Positions 1-5,892 of a stretch of DNA of 5,892 nt are shown piece by piece. Made by a program: the position numbers and the translations under genes. Below the pieces are notes generated by a model, which had not been told where the DNA came from, searched no databases, and worked only from the letters and a program-made list of their open reading frames with translations. The DNA comes from Bacteroidales bacterium. GTDB lineage: Bacteria > Bacteroidota > Bacteroidia > Bacteroidales > ML635J-15. The first letter of the stretch is position 1, and the number at the start of each line of letters is the position of its first letter. The stretch lies in the NCBI GenBank assembly GCA_023228725.1, contig JALOAQ010000147.1, positions 1-5,892 on the forward strand, written 5' to 3'.

Positions 1-13
1 TGGTCGAATGTAA

Positions 14-41
14 ATAGCCGTAGGTGGCAACCTACGGCTAT
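14..41. repeat. Perfect 12-bp inverted repeat (hairpin)
   Basis: The left arm ATAGCCGTAGGT (14-25) and the right arm ACCTACGGCTAT (30-41) are exact reverse complements around a GGCA loop (26-29). No T run follows on either strand, so it does not look like an intrinsic terminator. A long, GC-rich, perfect stem with a tetraloop next to further palindromes resembles REP-type elements, which are often mobilised by IS200/IS605-like transposases. No such transposase is in the window. Confidence 0.7.
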
Positions 42-59
42 GAATGAAACCGCAAACTG

Positions 60-76
60 CGACTCCGAAGGAGTCG
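60..76. repeat. 7-bp inverted repeat with GAA loop
   Basis: CGACTCC (60-66) pairs exactly with GGAGTCG (70-76) around GAA (67-69). It lies 18 bases beyond the previous hairpin and is probably part of the same composite repeat. Confidence 0.6.
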
Positions 77-163
77 AACAAAATTATTATTATAAAGTTT
101 CGTTTTCACTAGGCTCAAAAAAGAAGGGAAAAGTTTTTATTGGCGGTGCTATATGCAGGGGAG

Positions 164-194
164 ATTTCTCGCGAAGCGGAGCTTCACTCGAAAT
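164..194. repeat. Nested imperfect inverted repeat
   Basis: The inner arms GAAGC (173-177) and GCTTC (181-185) flank a GGA loop. The outer arms ATTTC (164-168) and GAAAT (190-194) are also complementary, with a few unpaired bases between the two stems. The reverse-strand reading, with CATTTCGAG near one end and GAGAAATCTC at the other, resembles a type of dispersed intergenic repeat I have seen in Bacteroidetes genomes. That likeness is from memory and untested. Confidence 0.5.
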
Positions 195-212
195 GACCGA
201 TAATTATCGGTC
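195..212. repeat. Perfect 18-bp palindrome
   Basis: GACCGATAATTATCGGTC is its own reverse complement with no spacer. It directly abuts the nested repeat that ends at 194. It could be a protein-binding dyad, but its place inside a run of palindromes and its distance from any start codon make a repeat-element module more likely than an operator. Confidence 0.6.
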
Positions 213-248
213 GGGAAGTGAGGTTGTATTTTCCGCCTGTTTTGTCAT

Positions 249-274
249 GATTTTTGCAATAAATGGCAAAAATC
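249..274. repeat. 9-bp inverted repeat with 8-nt loop
   Basis: GATTTTTGC (249-257) and GCAAAAATC (266-274) are exact reverse complements around eight bases. Bases 275-289, rich in C and A, follow on the plus strand, so there is no T tract of the kind an intrinsic terminator needs in that direction. On the minus strand it lies more than 80 bp past the Fic stop and is likewise followed by mixed sequence. Confidence 0.5.
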
Positions 275-357
275 CCGCCAAAACCCCCACATTACTGTAA
301 AAACAACCCCATCTGGTCTATACGTAATTTCAAAAACACTTTCAACTTTATAAACTT

Positions 358-1176
358 TTAACTTACCAACATTAATAAAAATGGTAAAGCTTTTTTATAA
401 TTTAATTCAGGATATTCCATACCTAAAGCACGAATGTTATTATAGTAAGTTTGGTGGTTTTCGTAATAATTTTTTTCACTTTGTATAAACCAAGCTTTAT
501 TTAATTTTGCTTCAACAAGTTCGGTGTTGCTTGCCGAGGGATTGGTTTCTCCAAGTTTTTCTGCAAGAAACCACTTTTCAAGTAGTCTTGCTGTTCTGCC
601 ATTTCCGTCTGCCCAAGGGTGAATTTTAACAAAAACTAAATGAATATATGAAGCAAAATAAAAAATTTCCTCAATTTTTAAATCTATATTCAAAAGAAAT
701 TCAATATCAGAATATAACTTTTGCATTTCTTTTTCTATTTCTGTTGGCAAAGTCGCAATATATTCTATTTTTCCTTGCTCGTTTAAAACAAACATATTGT
801 TTTTGCGGAATTTACCTTGCAAATCTTTGGTTAAAATACTCTTACTTAAAAGTTTATGAGCTTTAGAAATATTGGTTTTATTTAGTCTGTGCTTCTTTGC
901 AAAAATATAAGCAGAATATAAATCATCAATTTTTTTTGTGTAATCCTGTAAAAATTTAATACCAAAATTTTTATGTTTCACATAATTGTCCAAATCAATT
1001 TCTACTCCTTCAATTTTACTGCTAAATACTGAAGAAACAGAAATGTAAAAGTTGAAATTGTCATTAGAAATTTCTGCTTCTTTTAAATTATTAAAACTTT
1101 CTTTTAAAGTTTTTGGAACTTTCAACAAATAATCCTCAAGTAGCTCAGCATTTAATATTTGAAGTTGTTTAAACAT
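358..1176 (-). CDS. Fic family protein (predicted AMP-transferase, self-inhibited)
   Basis: This 272-residue protein is predicted to move AMP from ATP to a hydroxyl side chain of a target protein in the cytoplasm. The Fic core motif is HPWADGNGR at residues 186-194: H186 is the catalytic base, D190 the metal-binding acid, and the GNGR loop binds phosphates. The usual HPF is HPW here, an aromatic swap. GKFR at 121-124 and the segment near 138-144 fit the strand and flap ahead of the motif. SSKIEG at 52-57 matches the inhibitory motif (S/T)xxxE(G/N), with E56 expected to block ATP; its N-terminal place makes this a class II Fic protein. There is no signal peptide. The ATG lies 10 bp after the upstream peptidase stop and lacks a Shine-Dalgarno sequence, so co-transcription is likely. 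The target is unknown, and a link to the peptidase is not implied by sequence. Confidence 0.93.
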   Translation of the reverse strand: MFKQLQILNAELLEDYLLKVPKTLKESFNNLKEAEISNDNFNFYISVSSVFSSKIEGVEIDLDNYVKHKNFGIKFLQDYTKKIDDLYSAYIFAKKHRLNKTNISKAHKLLSKSILTKDLQGKFRKNNMFVLNEQGKIEYIATLPTEIEKEMQKLYSDIEFLLNIDLKIEEIFYFASYIHLVFVKIHPWADGNGRTARLLEKWFLAEKLGETNPSASNTELVEAKLNKAWFIQSEKNYYENHQTYYNNIRALGMEYPELNYKKALPFLLMLVS

Positions 1177-1186
1177 TAAATTCTTA

Positions 1187-3334
1187 TTACAAATTATCTT
1201 TAAAATATCTTGTTACAGTTCTCATTAAATGTATTCTATCAAAACCTCTAACATTATGTTCGTGGCTTGGATATACAAAATAATCTACTAAAATTTTTTC
1301 TTCAATACATTTATTTATAAAATTTAAAGAATGTTGCCAAACCACAACCGGGTCAATAGCTCCGTGGATAAGCATTAGTCGTCCTGTAAGTTTATCTACT
1401 TTATTTAAAAGATTTGATTTTTCATATCCTTCGGGGTTTTCATCAGGTTTGTCCATATATCTTTCACCATACATAATTTCGTAAAGTTCCCAATTTATAA
1501 CCGGACCACCTGCCACTCCAACTTTGAAAATATCTGCATAATCTGTCATTAGTGTTGTTGTCATAAATCCACCATAAGACCAGCCATGTACGCCAATTCT
1601 GTCCATATTTACAAAACCAAGACTTTTTAAATATTCAATTCCTGTAATTTGGTCTTGGCATTCTATTGTTCCAAGTTGGCGGTGAATAATATTTTCAAAT
1701 TCCAAACCACGATTTGCAGAGCCTCTATTGTCGAGTGTAAACATAATATATCCTTCTTGAGCCATATAATATTCCCAGCCTGCAGCTCCACCCATCCATC
1801 TGTTTACAACAAGTTGGGCATGAGGACCACCATAAACATAAATTATTGCAGGATATTTTTTTTTTGGGTCAAAATCTGGTGGTAAAATCATTCTGTAATA
1901 TAAATCTGTTTTTCCATCATTTGCCTTTAAAGTAGAAAACTCCATTTCGCCAAGATTATAATCTTTTAATGGATTTTCAGAACTTAAAATTGTATTTATT
2001 TTTTTGCCTTTTAAATCGTAAATCACATATTCGTTTGGCAATTTTGTATTTGAATAATTATCTATCAAATAAGAGAAGTCGTTAGCTATAATTGCTCTGT
2101 GAGTACCGGGATTTTGGCTGATTTTTATCATAGCACCACTTGAAATATTCACTCTGTAAATATCAAAATCTACAGGAGTTTCTTTGTTAGCATTTATAAT
2201 AATATCTTTGCCGTCAGGCGTAAAACCATAAACTTCTTGAACTTCAAAATTTCCTTTTGTAATTTGTGAAATTTGCTCACCTGATTCATTATATAAATAT
2301 AAATGGGAATAACCATCCTTACGAGTTTGCCAGATAAATTTACTTGGATCTTTTGGTAAAAATAAGATTGGATTTAAAGGCTCAACATATTTATCGTTTT
2401 TTTCTTCAAAAAGAGTTTTAATAAATTTGCCAGTCTCAATATCATATTTATTTAACTTCATGTGGTTTTGTTCTCTATTTAAAATTGCAATATAAATATG
2501 TTTTTCATTCGGACTCCAAGCAATATTTGTTAGAAACTGTTCTTTTGGTTCGCCGGTTTCTATATATGTAATTTTTTGATTTTGTAAATTAAAAATTCCA
2601 AGCTTTACTTCTTCGCTTTTCATTCCTGCCATGCAATATTTAAAAGGTTCGGCTTGGGCAATTCTTGTGTTTGAGTTCACAATAGGATAATCTGTTACCA
2701 TGCTTTGATCATTTCTGTAAAAAGCTAAATAATTTCCTTTCGGCGACCAAAAACTACCTTTTTCAATTCCGAATTCGTTGCGGTGCACAGTTTGTCCGAA
2801 AACTATATCTTTATTTTCTTCATTGCTTACTTGTATTAGATTTCCTTCAAAATCAATTATTGAAAGATTATTTTCTTGGGTAAAAGCAGCTTTTTTATTT
2901 GCCTCACAAAAATCAATGTTTTCAAAATCATCATTTAGAGCAAAATAAAAACTAATTTGTTTTTTAGAAATGTCAAAATCAAAAATATTATTTCTTTCAA
3001 AAAACCTTAAAGTGTTTTTATCCAACCATTTATGCTGAGGAATAGATTTTAATTCATCTTTTCCAAAATTGCTTAAAACATTGTTTAAATCACTTAAATC
3101 TATTAAAACATTTTCTTTTTTTAAGTCAAAACTTGTTAAAATAATTTCTTTTTCTTGAATTTTACTAAATTCTTTACTTGCAGGTCTGATATTTAAACCT
3201 CTAATATAATCAGGATATAATTCCCTGTAAACTCCTACAACTGCCTCGTCTATACTTAAACTTTTAGTTTGGGAAAAAGCAAATTCACTTGCAAAAAATA
3301 CTGCAAGAATAATAAAGATGATAGTTTTTTTCAT
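1187..3334 (-). CDS. Secreted S9B prolyl oligopeptidase-family peptidase (prolyl tripeptidyl / dipeptidyl peptidase IV-like)
   Basis: This 715-residue serine peptidase is predicted to remove Pro-ending di- or tripeptides from peptide N-termini in the periplasm or at the cell surface. Residues 1-21 form a Sec signal peptide (MKK, hydrophobic core, likely cut at AFS|Q). Residues of about 50-460 fit the DPP IV-type beta-propeller, and about 470-715 are the alpha/beta hydrolase domain. The catalytic triad is S586 in GWSYGG, D661 in HGAID and H693 in HEHNV. The propeller segment VHRNEFG holds a single Glu (E187) where human DPP IV has a Glu pair. E619, 33 residues after the Ser, is a candidate second N-terminus anchor. 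The spacings Ser-Asp 75, Ser-His 107 and Ser-Glu 33 equal those I recall for P. gingivalis PtpA, and the length is close to that enzyme's. Family is certain; tripeptidyl specificity is inference. It is probably co-transcribed with the Fic gene 10 bp downstream. Confidence 0.93.
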   Translation of the reverse strand: MKKTIIFIILAVFFASEFAFSQTKSLSIDEAVVGVYRELYPDYIRGLNIRPASKEFSKIQEKEIILTSFDLKKENVLIDLSDLNNVLSNFGKDELKSIPQHKWLDKNTLRFFERNNIFDFDISKKQISFYFALNDDFENIDFCEANKKAAFTQENNLSIIDFEGNLIQVSNEENKDIVFGQTVHRNEFGIEKGSFWSPKGNYLAFYRNDQSMVTDYPIVNSNTRIAQAEPFKYCMAGMKSEEVKLGIFNLQNQKITYIETGEPKEQFLTNIAWSPNEKHIYIAILNREQNHMKLNKYDIETGKFIKTLFEEKNDKYVEPLNPILFLPKDPSKFIWQTRKDGYSHLYLYNESGEQISQITKGNFEVQEVYGFTPDGKDIIINANKETPVDFDIYRVNISSGAMIKISQNPGTHRAIIANDFSYLIDNYSNTKLPNEYVIYDLKGKKINTILSSENPLKDYNLGEMEFSTLKANDGKTDLYYRMILPPDFDPKKKYPAIIYVYGGPHAQLVVNRWMGGAAGWEYYMAQEGYIMFTLDNRGSANRGLEFENIIHRQLGTIECQDQITGIEYLKSLGFVNMDRIGVHGWSYGGFMTTTLMTDYADIFKVGVAGGPVINWELYEIMYGERYMDKPDENPEGYEKSNLLNKVDKLTGRLMLIHGAIDPVVVWQHSLNFINKCIEEKILVDYFVYPSHEHNVRGFDRIHLMRTVTRYFKDNL

Positions 3335-3364
3335 TTCTTTAAATTTTTATTATTTTTACACCTA

Positions 3365-3372
3365 CAAAGATA
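3365..3372 (-). promoter_or_regulatory. Candidate Bacteroidetes-type -7 promoter box for the S9 peptidase gene
   Basis: Read on the minus strand this is TATCTTTG, an exact fit to the Bacteroidetes -7 consensus TAnnTTTG, ending 30 bases before the peptidase ATG. That would give a short leader of roughly 25 bases. I see no good TTG-type -33 box at the usual distance, and an 8-base match in AT-rich DNA is weak, so this is tentative. The box lies inside the 45-bp divergent gap and ends only 8 bases from the start codon of the opposite gene, so expression of the two sides could interfere. No equally good box is seen for the plus-strand gene; TATTTTTA at 3351-3358 is one base off. Confidence 0.4.
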
Positions 3373-3379
3373 TAATTAG

Positions 3380-4174
3380 ATGTTAAAAATTAGTAATATT
3401 TTGATGTTTATTATTGGCTTGTTAATATTTTTTTATAAATGTTCGCCAATAAGTCAAGAGAATAAAGATAAAAATGATGTTTTTGAAGAAAAACTTGAAA
3501 TAATTGATACAAGTGAATTTCTTATTCCAGAAAATGAAATTATAAATGAAATAGAAAATTATATTTTAGAGCTAGGATATATCAAAATTACGGATTCTTT
3601 AACTGAAATTCTTGTAGATTTAAAATATTCAAGTGATGATAATTTTCTTGGATTTAATTTTTATGGAGATTTGCAAAATGCTTTTGTTCAATATGAATGT
3701 TATTTAAAACTTGCAAAAGCCTATGAAATTTTACAAGCTAAAAATTCCGGCTATACTTTTATAATTTTTGATGCTTTACGAAGTGTTGAAGCACAACAAT
3801 TAATGTGGGATTCTGTAAAAGTTGAGCCATCAAAAAAACATTGGTATGTTGCAAATCCACAACGAGGTTCTATTCATAATTTTGGAATGGCCTTAGATAT
3901 TAGTATTGTAAATGAGTTTGGCGAAGTTTTAGATATGGGCACAGATTTCGATTATTTTGGAGAACTTGCTTTTCCAGATAAAACAGAGGAATTTTATAAA
4001 AAAGGTGAACTTAGCCTAGAGCAATATAATAATAGAAATTTGCTTATGAATATAATGAGAGAAGCAGGTTTTTATGTTTCTAAAACTGAGTGGTGGCATT
4101 ATAATGCTTGTTCTTTAGATTATGCAAAATCAAAATACGAAATTTTTTCATACAGATTAAATATTGATAATTAA
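3380..4174 (+). CDS. Exported VanX-like D-alanyl-D-alanine dipeptidase (peptidase M15D)
   Basis: This 264-residue zinc dipeptidase is predicted to split D-Ala-D-Ala into two D-alanines. The zinc ligands are H166 and D173 in the SxHxxGxAxD-type motif (SIHNFGMALD) and H240 in EWWHY. E237 is the catalytic base, and R134 (DALRS) fits the VanX active-site Arg. DLKYSSDDNF (80-89) and LDMGTDFD (184-191) are further family hallmarks. Unlike VanX of resistance clusters (about 202 residues, cytoplasmic), it has some 60 extra N-terminal residues with a hydrophobic stretch at 7-19 and then C21. The YKC context is a poor lipobox because of Lys at -1, so it may be a lipoprotein or an uncleaved membrane anchor; either puts the enzyme in the envelope. 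No vanH, vanA or vanRS is nearby, so wall-dipeptide recycling is likelier than drug resistance. Its stop overlaps the aroB start (TAATG). Confidence 0.9.
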   Translation: MLKISNILMFIIGLLIFFYKCSPISQENKDKNDVFEEKLEIIDTSEFLIPENEIINEIENYILELGYIKITDSLTEILVDLKYSSDDNFLGFNFYGDLQNAFVQYECYLKLAKAYEILQAKNSGYTFIIFDALRSVEAQQLMWDSVKVEPSKKHWYVANPQRGSIHNFGMALDISIVNEFGEVLDMGTDFDYFGELAFPDKTEEFYKKGELSLEQYNNRNLLMNIMREAGFYVSKTEWWHYNACSLDYAKSKYEIFSYRLNIDN

Positions 4175-5196
4175 TGATAGTAAAAAACTATAAAATAAAA
4201 AATTCAAGCTCAACAGATATTTATATAAGTCAGGATTATAATTATTATTTGGAATTAATTGGAGAAAGAGACTTAATTATAATTACTGATAATATTTTAT
4301 ATAATTTATATCCAGAAGCATTTAAGAATAAAAAATGTATCGTTATTAATCACGGTGAGGAAAACAAAACTTTAAAAACTGTTGAAAAAATTATAGAAAA
4401 TTTAATAGCTTTTGGAGCAGATAGAAATACTTTAATTCTTGGTTTTGGTGGCGGAATGATTTGCGATATTACAGGATTTGTTGCAGGAGTATTTATGAGA
4501 GGTGCAAGTTTTGGATTTGTTGCAACTACATTATTGGCTCAAGTTGATGCTGCTATTGGTGGGAAAAATGGAGTTAATTTTAAAAATTTTAAAAATTATA
4601 TTGGAAGTATTATTCAACCCGAATTTGTAGTTTGTGATGCAAATCTTTTAAAAACATTACCAAAACTCGATTATATTAGTGGTTTGGGCGAAGTGATAAA
4701 ATATGCTTTTATTAGCGATTTGTCTTTTTTTGAATATTTAGATGAAAATTCTAATGAAATTTTAAATCAAAATCCAGATATTCTTAATTATATTTTAAAA
4801 AAATGTGTTGAAATAAAAGCTAAAATTGTTGAAGAAGATTCTAATGATTTTGGATTAAGACATATTCTGAATTTTGGTCATACTATTGGACATAGCATTG
4901 AAATTATGGAGAATATTCCTCATGGTATTGCTGTTGCAAAAGGAATTATTGAAGAAATAAAAATTTCTGTAAAACTCGAATATGCAGACAAATCTTTAAT
5001 TGAAATAGCTGAAAAATTAATTTCAAAATTTATTCCTGATTATAAATGTGAAATAAGGCAAGAACATATTGATTTACTTGTAAAAGACAAGAAAAAATCA
5101 GGTAATATGTTAAATTTTGTTTTTTTAACTAATATTGGCCAACCTTTGATTGTGAAAACAGACTTCCAGGATATTATTAAAGCTATAAAATCATAA
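4174..5196 (+). CDS. aroB: 3-dehydroquinate synthase
   Basis: This enzyme catalyses step 2 of the shikimate pathway, turning DAHP into 3-dehydroquinate with NAD+ and a divalent metal (Zn or Co) in the cytoplasm. The NAD-binding GGGMICD is at 92-98, followed by ATTLLAQVDAAIGGKNGVN (117-135), where K131 and N135 are active-site positions. Predicted metal ligands are E173 (GLGEVIKY), H236 (NFGHTIGH) and H250 (PHGIAV). R229 and the DKK at 305-307, with G310 after it, contact substrate phosphate or carboxylate in the family. At 340 residues it is slightly shorter than E. coli AroB (362) but complete. The site reads GGKNG where GGKTG is more usual, and HGI where many members have HGE; neither should stop activity. 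The ATG shares one base with the preceding TAA, so its translation is probably coupled to the dipeptidase. aroA follows after 6 bp. Confidence 0.95.
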   Translation: MIVKNYKIKNSSSTDIYISQDYNYYLELIGERDLIIITDNILYNLYPEAFKNKKCIVINHGEENKTLKTVEKIIENLIAFGADRNTLILGFGGGMICDITGFVAGVFMRGASFGFVATTLLAQVDAAIGGKNGVNFKNFKNYIGSIIQPEFVVCDANLLKTLPKLDYISGLGEVIKYAFISDLSFFEYLDENSNEILNQNPDILNYILKKCVEIKAKIVEEDSNDFGLRHILNFGHTIGHSIEIMENIPHGIAVAKGIIEEIKISVKLEYADKSLIEIAEKLISKFIPDYKCEIRQEHIDLLVKDKKKSGNMLNFVFLTNIGQPLIVKTDFQDIIKAIKS

Positions 5197-5202
5197 TTTT
5201 AA

Positions 5203-5892
5203 ATGGAAATTTTTGTAAAACCTAAACTTTTTAAAAATAAAATTTTTGCTCCTGCTTCAAAGTCTTACGAACAAAGATATTTAGCTTTATCTTTGCTTAT
5301 AGGTGAAAAAATTGTTTTAAAAAACTTTGGAAATAGCGATGACGTAATAGCTGCAAGAAATATTATTAAAAGTTTAGGCTGTGATTTTTCTTTTGAAAAA
5401 AATAAATTAATTATTGAAAAAAGAAAACAATTTTCTGAGGATTATATTCCAATTATAGACTGTGGCGAATCAGGTTTATGTGCCAGACTTTTTGTGCCAA
5501 TTGCTGCAGTTTTGTATAAAAATTTTATTGTAAAAGCTAGTGGAAGTTTGTTAGCTAGAAATATTTATAAAGATTATGAAAGTTTAAGAAATTTTGGTTT
5601 TAATTTTAATTCTGAAAACAATAATTTTCCCTTTAATTTTTATGATTGTGAGCTAAAACCAGGAAATTATAAAATTGATGGTAAAAATTCCTCCCAATTA
5701 GTTTCTGGTTTGTTAATTGCTTTAAGTTTTTTGACTGAAATTTCGACTTTGAAAGTTGAGAACCCAGTTAGTATAAAATATATGCAAATGACAGTTGATG
5801 CTTTGCAAAGGTTTGGTTTTCAGCTTATTGACGAATATGGCGAGACTTGTAATTTTAAAATTTATCCAAAACGATTAGCTTTAGACAACTAT
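5203..5892 (+). CDS. aroA: 3-phosphoshikimate 1-carboxyvinyltransferase (EPSP synthase), partial, 3' end outside the window
   Basis: The frame is open from ATG 5203 to the window end (230 codons), roughly half of a typical enzyme of about 410-430 residues. EPSP synthase joins PEP to shikimate-3-phosphate in step 6 of the shikimate pathway. Visible motifs are PASKSYEQR (17-25, usually PGSKSxxxR; K20, S21 and R25 bind substrate), CGESGLCARLF (87-97, the PEP/glyphosate loop with G91 and R95), SGSLLARN (113-120, R119 replacing the Arg of the usual RP), SSQL (163-166) and SIKYMQMT (190-197, Y193). The later Asp, Glu and Arg active-site residues lie beyond the window. The start is 6 bp after the aroB stop, so the genes are surely one unit, although no Shine-Dalgarno sequence is seen. 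The loop substitutions are discussed as a finding. Identity is secure from motif order and the aroB neighbour; MurA is excluded by the PxSKS...SSQ pattern. Confidence 0.93.
   Translation, partial: MEIFVKPKLFKNKIFAPASKSYEQRYLALSLLIGEKIVLKNFGNSDDVIAARNIIKSLGCDFSFEKNKLIIEKRKQFSEDYIPIIDCGESGLCARLFVPIAAVLYKNFIVKASGSLLARNIYKDYESLRNFGFNFNSENNNFPFNFYDCELKPGNYKIDGKNSSQLVSGLLIALSFLTEISTLKVENPVSIKYMQMTVDALQRFGFQLIDEYGETCNFKIYPKRLALDNY

Larger units (their letters stand above)
1..357. other. Non-coding, palindrome-rich intergenic region
   Basis: No credible gene lies in this stretch. By direct count, 127 of the first 300 bases are G or C (about 42%), well above the neighbouring genes. At least five small inverted repeats follow one another between 14 and 274 and are listed separately. 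Bases 300-357, just past the Fic stop codon, are AT-rich and show no clear hairpin followed by a T run, so I cannot point to a terminator for the minus-strand genes. The composition and the density of short palindromes fit a patchwork of dispersed intergenic repeats of REP or MITE type. That is inference, because copy number elsewhere in the genome cannot be seen. Confidence 0.6.

Noticed and set aside
249..274. Intrinsic terminator for the minus-strand genes
   Set aside because: The stem has no following T run on the minus strand and lies over 80 bp past the Fic stop codon.
40..300. Open frame of 86 codons on the plus strand
   Set aside because: It runs through four palindromes and begins in the arm of the first hairpin. 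The predicted protein has no recognisable domain. It is most likely a chance frame in repeat DNA.
1..300. CRISPR array
   Set aside because: The palindromes differ from one another in sequence and spacing; there are no identical direct repeats with regular spacers and no cas genes.
648..866. 72-codon plus-strand frame
   Set aside because: It lies wholly inside the Fic gene on the opposite strand, whose conserved motifs make it the real gene; the composition of this frame is low-complexity.
1649..1885. 78-codon plus-strand frame
   Set aside because: It is antisense to the conserved catalytic domain of the S9 peptidase and has no recognisable features.
3380..4174. Vancomycin resistance gene (vanX as part of a van cluster)
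   Set aside because: No D-lactate dehydrogenase, D-Ala-D-Lac ligase or two-component regulator is in the window. The protein has an export or anchor segment, and it is coupled to aro genes, so recycling is the better reading.

Overview
The window is AT-rich and looks like a chromosomal piece from a member of the Bacteroidota (Bacteroidetes). Support comes from an exported S9B peptidase resembling Porphyromonas prolyl tripeptidyl peptidase, a TAnnTTTG-like promoter box, no Shine-Dalgarno sequences before the start codons, and an AroA with the 'CGESG' form of its active-site loop. Genus or species cannot be set from this window.

Layout. Positions 1-357 hold no credible gene. This stretch is about 42% G+C, clearly richer than the genes (roughly a quarter to a third), and is packed with small palindromes and hairpins, which suggests a mosaic of dispersed intergenic repeats. 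Two genes follow on the minus strand: a Fic-family AMP-transferase (358-1176) and, 10 bp upstream of it, a secreted prolyl di/tripeptidyl peptidase (1187-3334). They are probably co-transcribed, peptidase first. A 45-bp divergent intergenic region (3335-3379) separates them from a plus-strand run: an exported VanX-like D-Ala-D-Ala dipeptidase (3380-4174), 3-dehydroquinate synthase AroB (4174-5196, overlapping the previous stop by 1 bp) and EPSP synthase AroA (from 5203, cut by the window end).

How the genes work together. AroB and AroA are steps 2 and 6 of the shikimate pathway to chorismate and so to aromatic amino acids. The dipeptidase joined to them probably releases D-alanine from cell-wall-derived D-Ala-D-Ala in the envelope. 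No VanH, VanA ligase or VanRS genes are visible, so it is not evidence of glycopeptide resistance. The peptidase would release short Pro-ending peptides in the periplasm or at the cell surface. The Fic protein carries its own inhibitory motif, so no separate antitoxin is expected.

I see no convincing new multi-gene system. The points most worth a second look are the palindrome mosaic, the exported dipeptidase fused into an aro operon, substitutions in the AroA glyphosate/PEP loop, and the match of the S9 peptidase to tripeptidyl rather than classical dipeptidyl enzymes.
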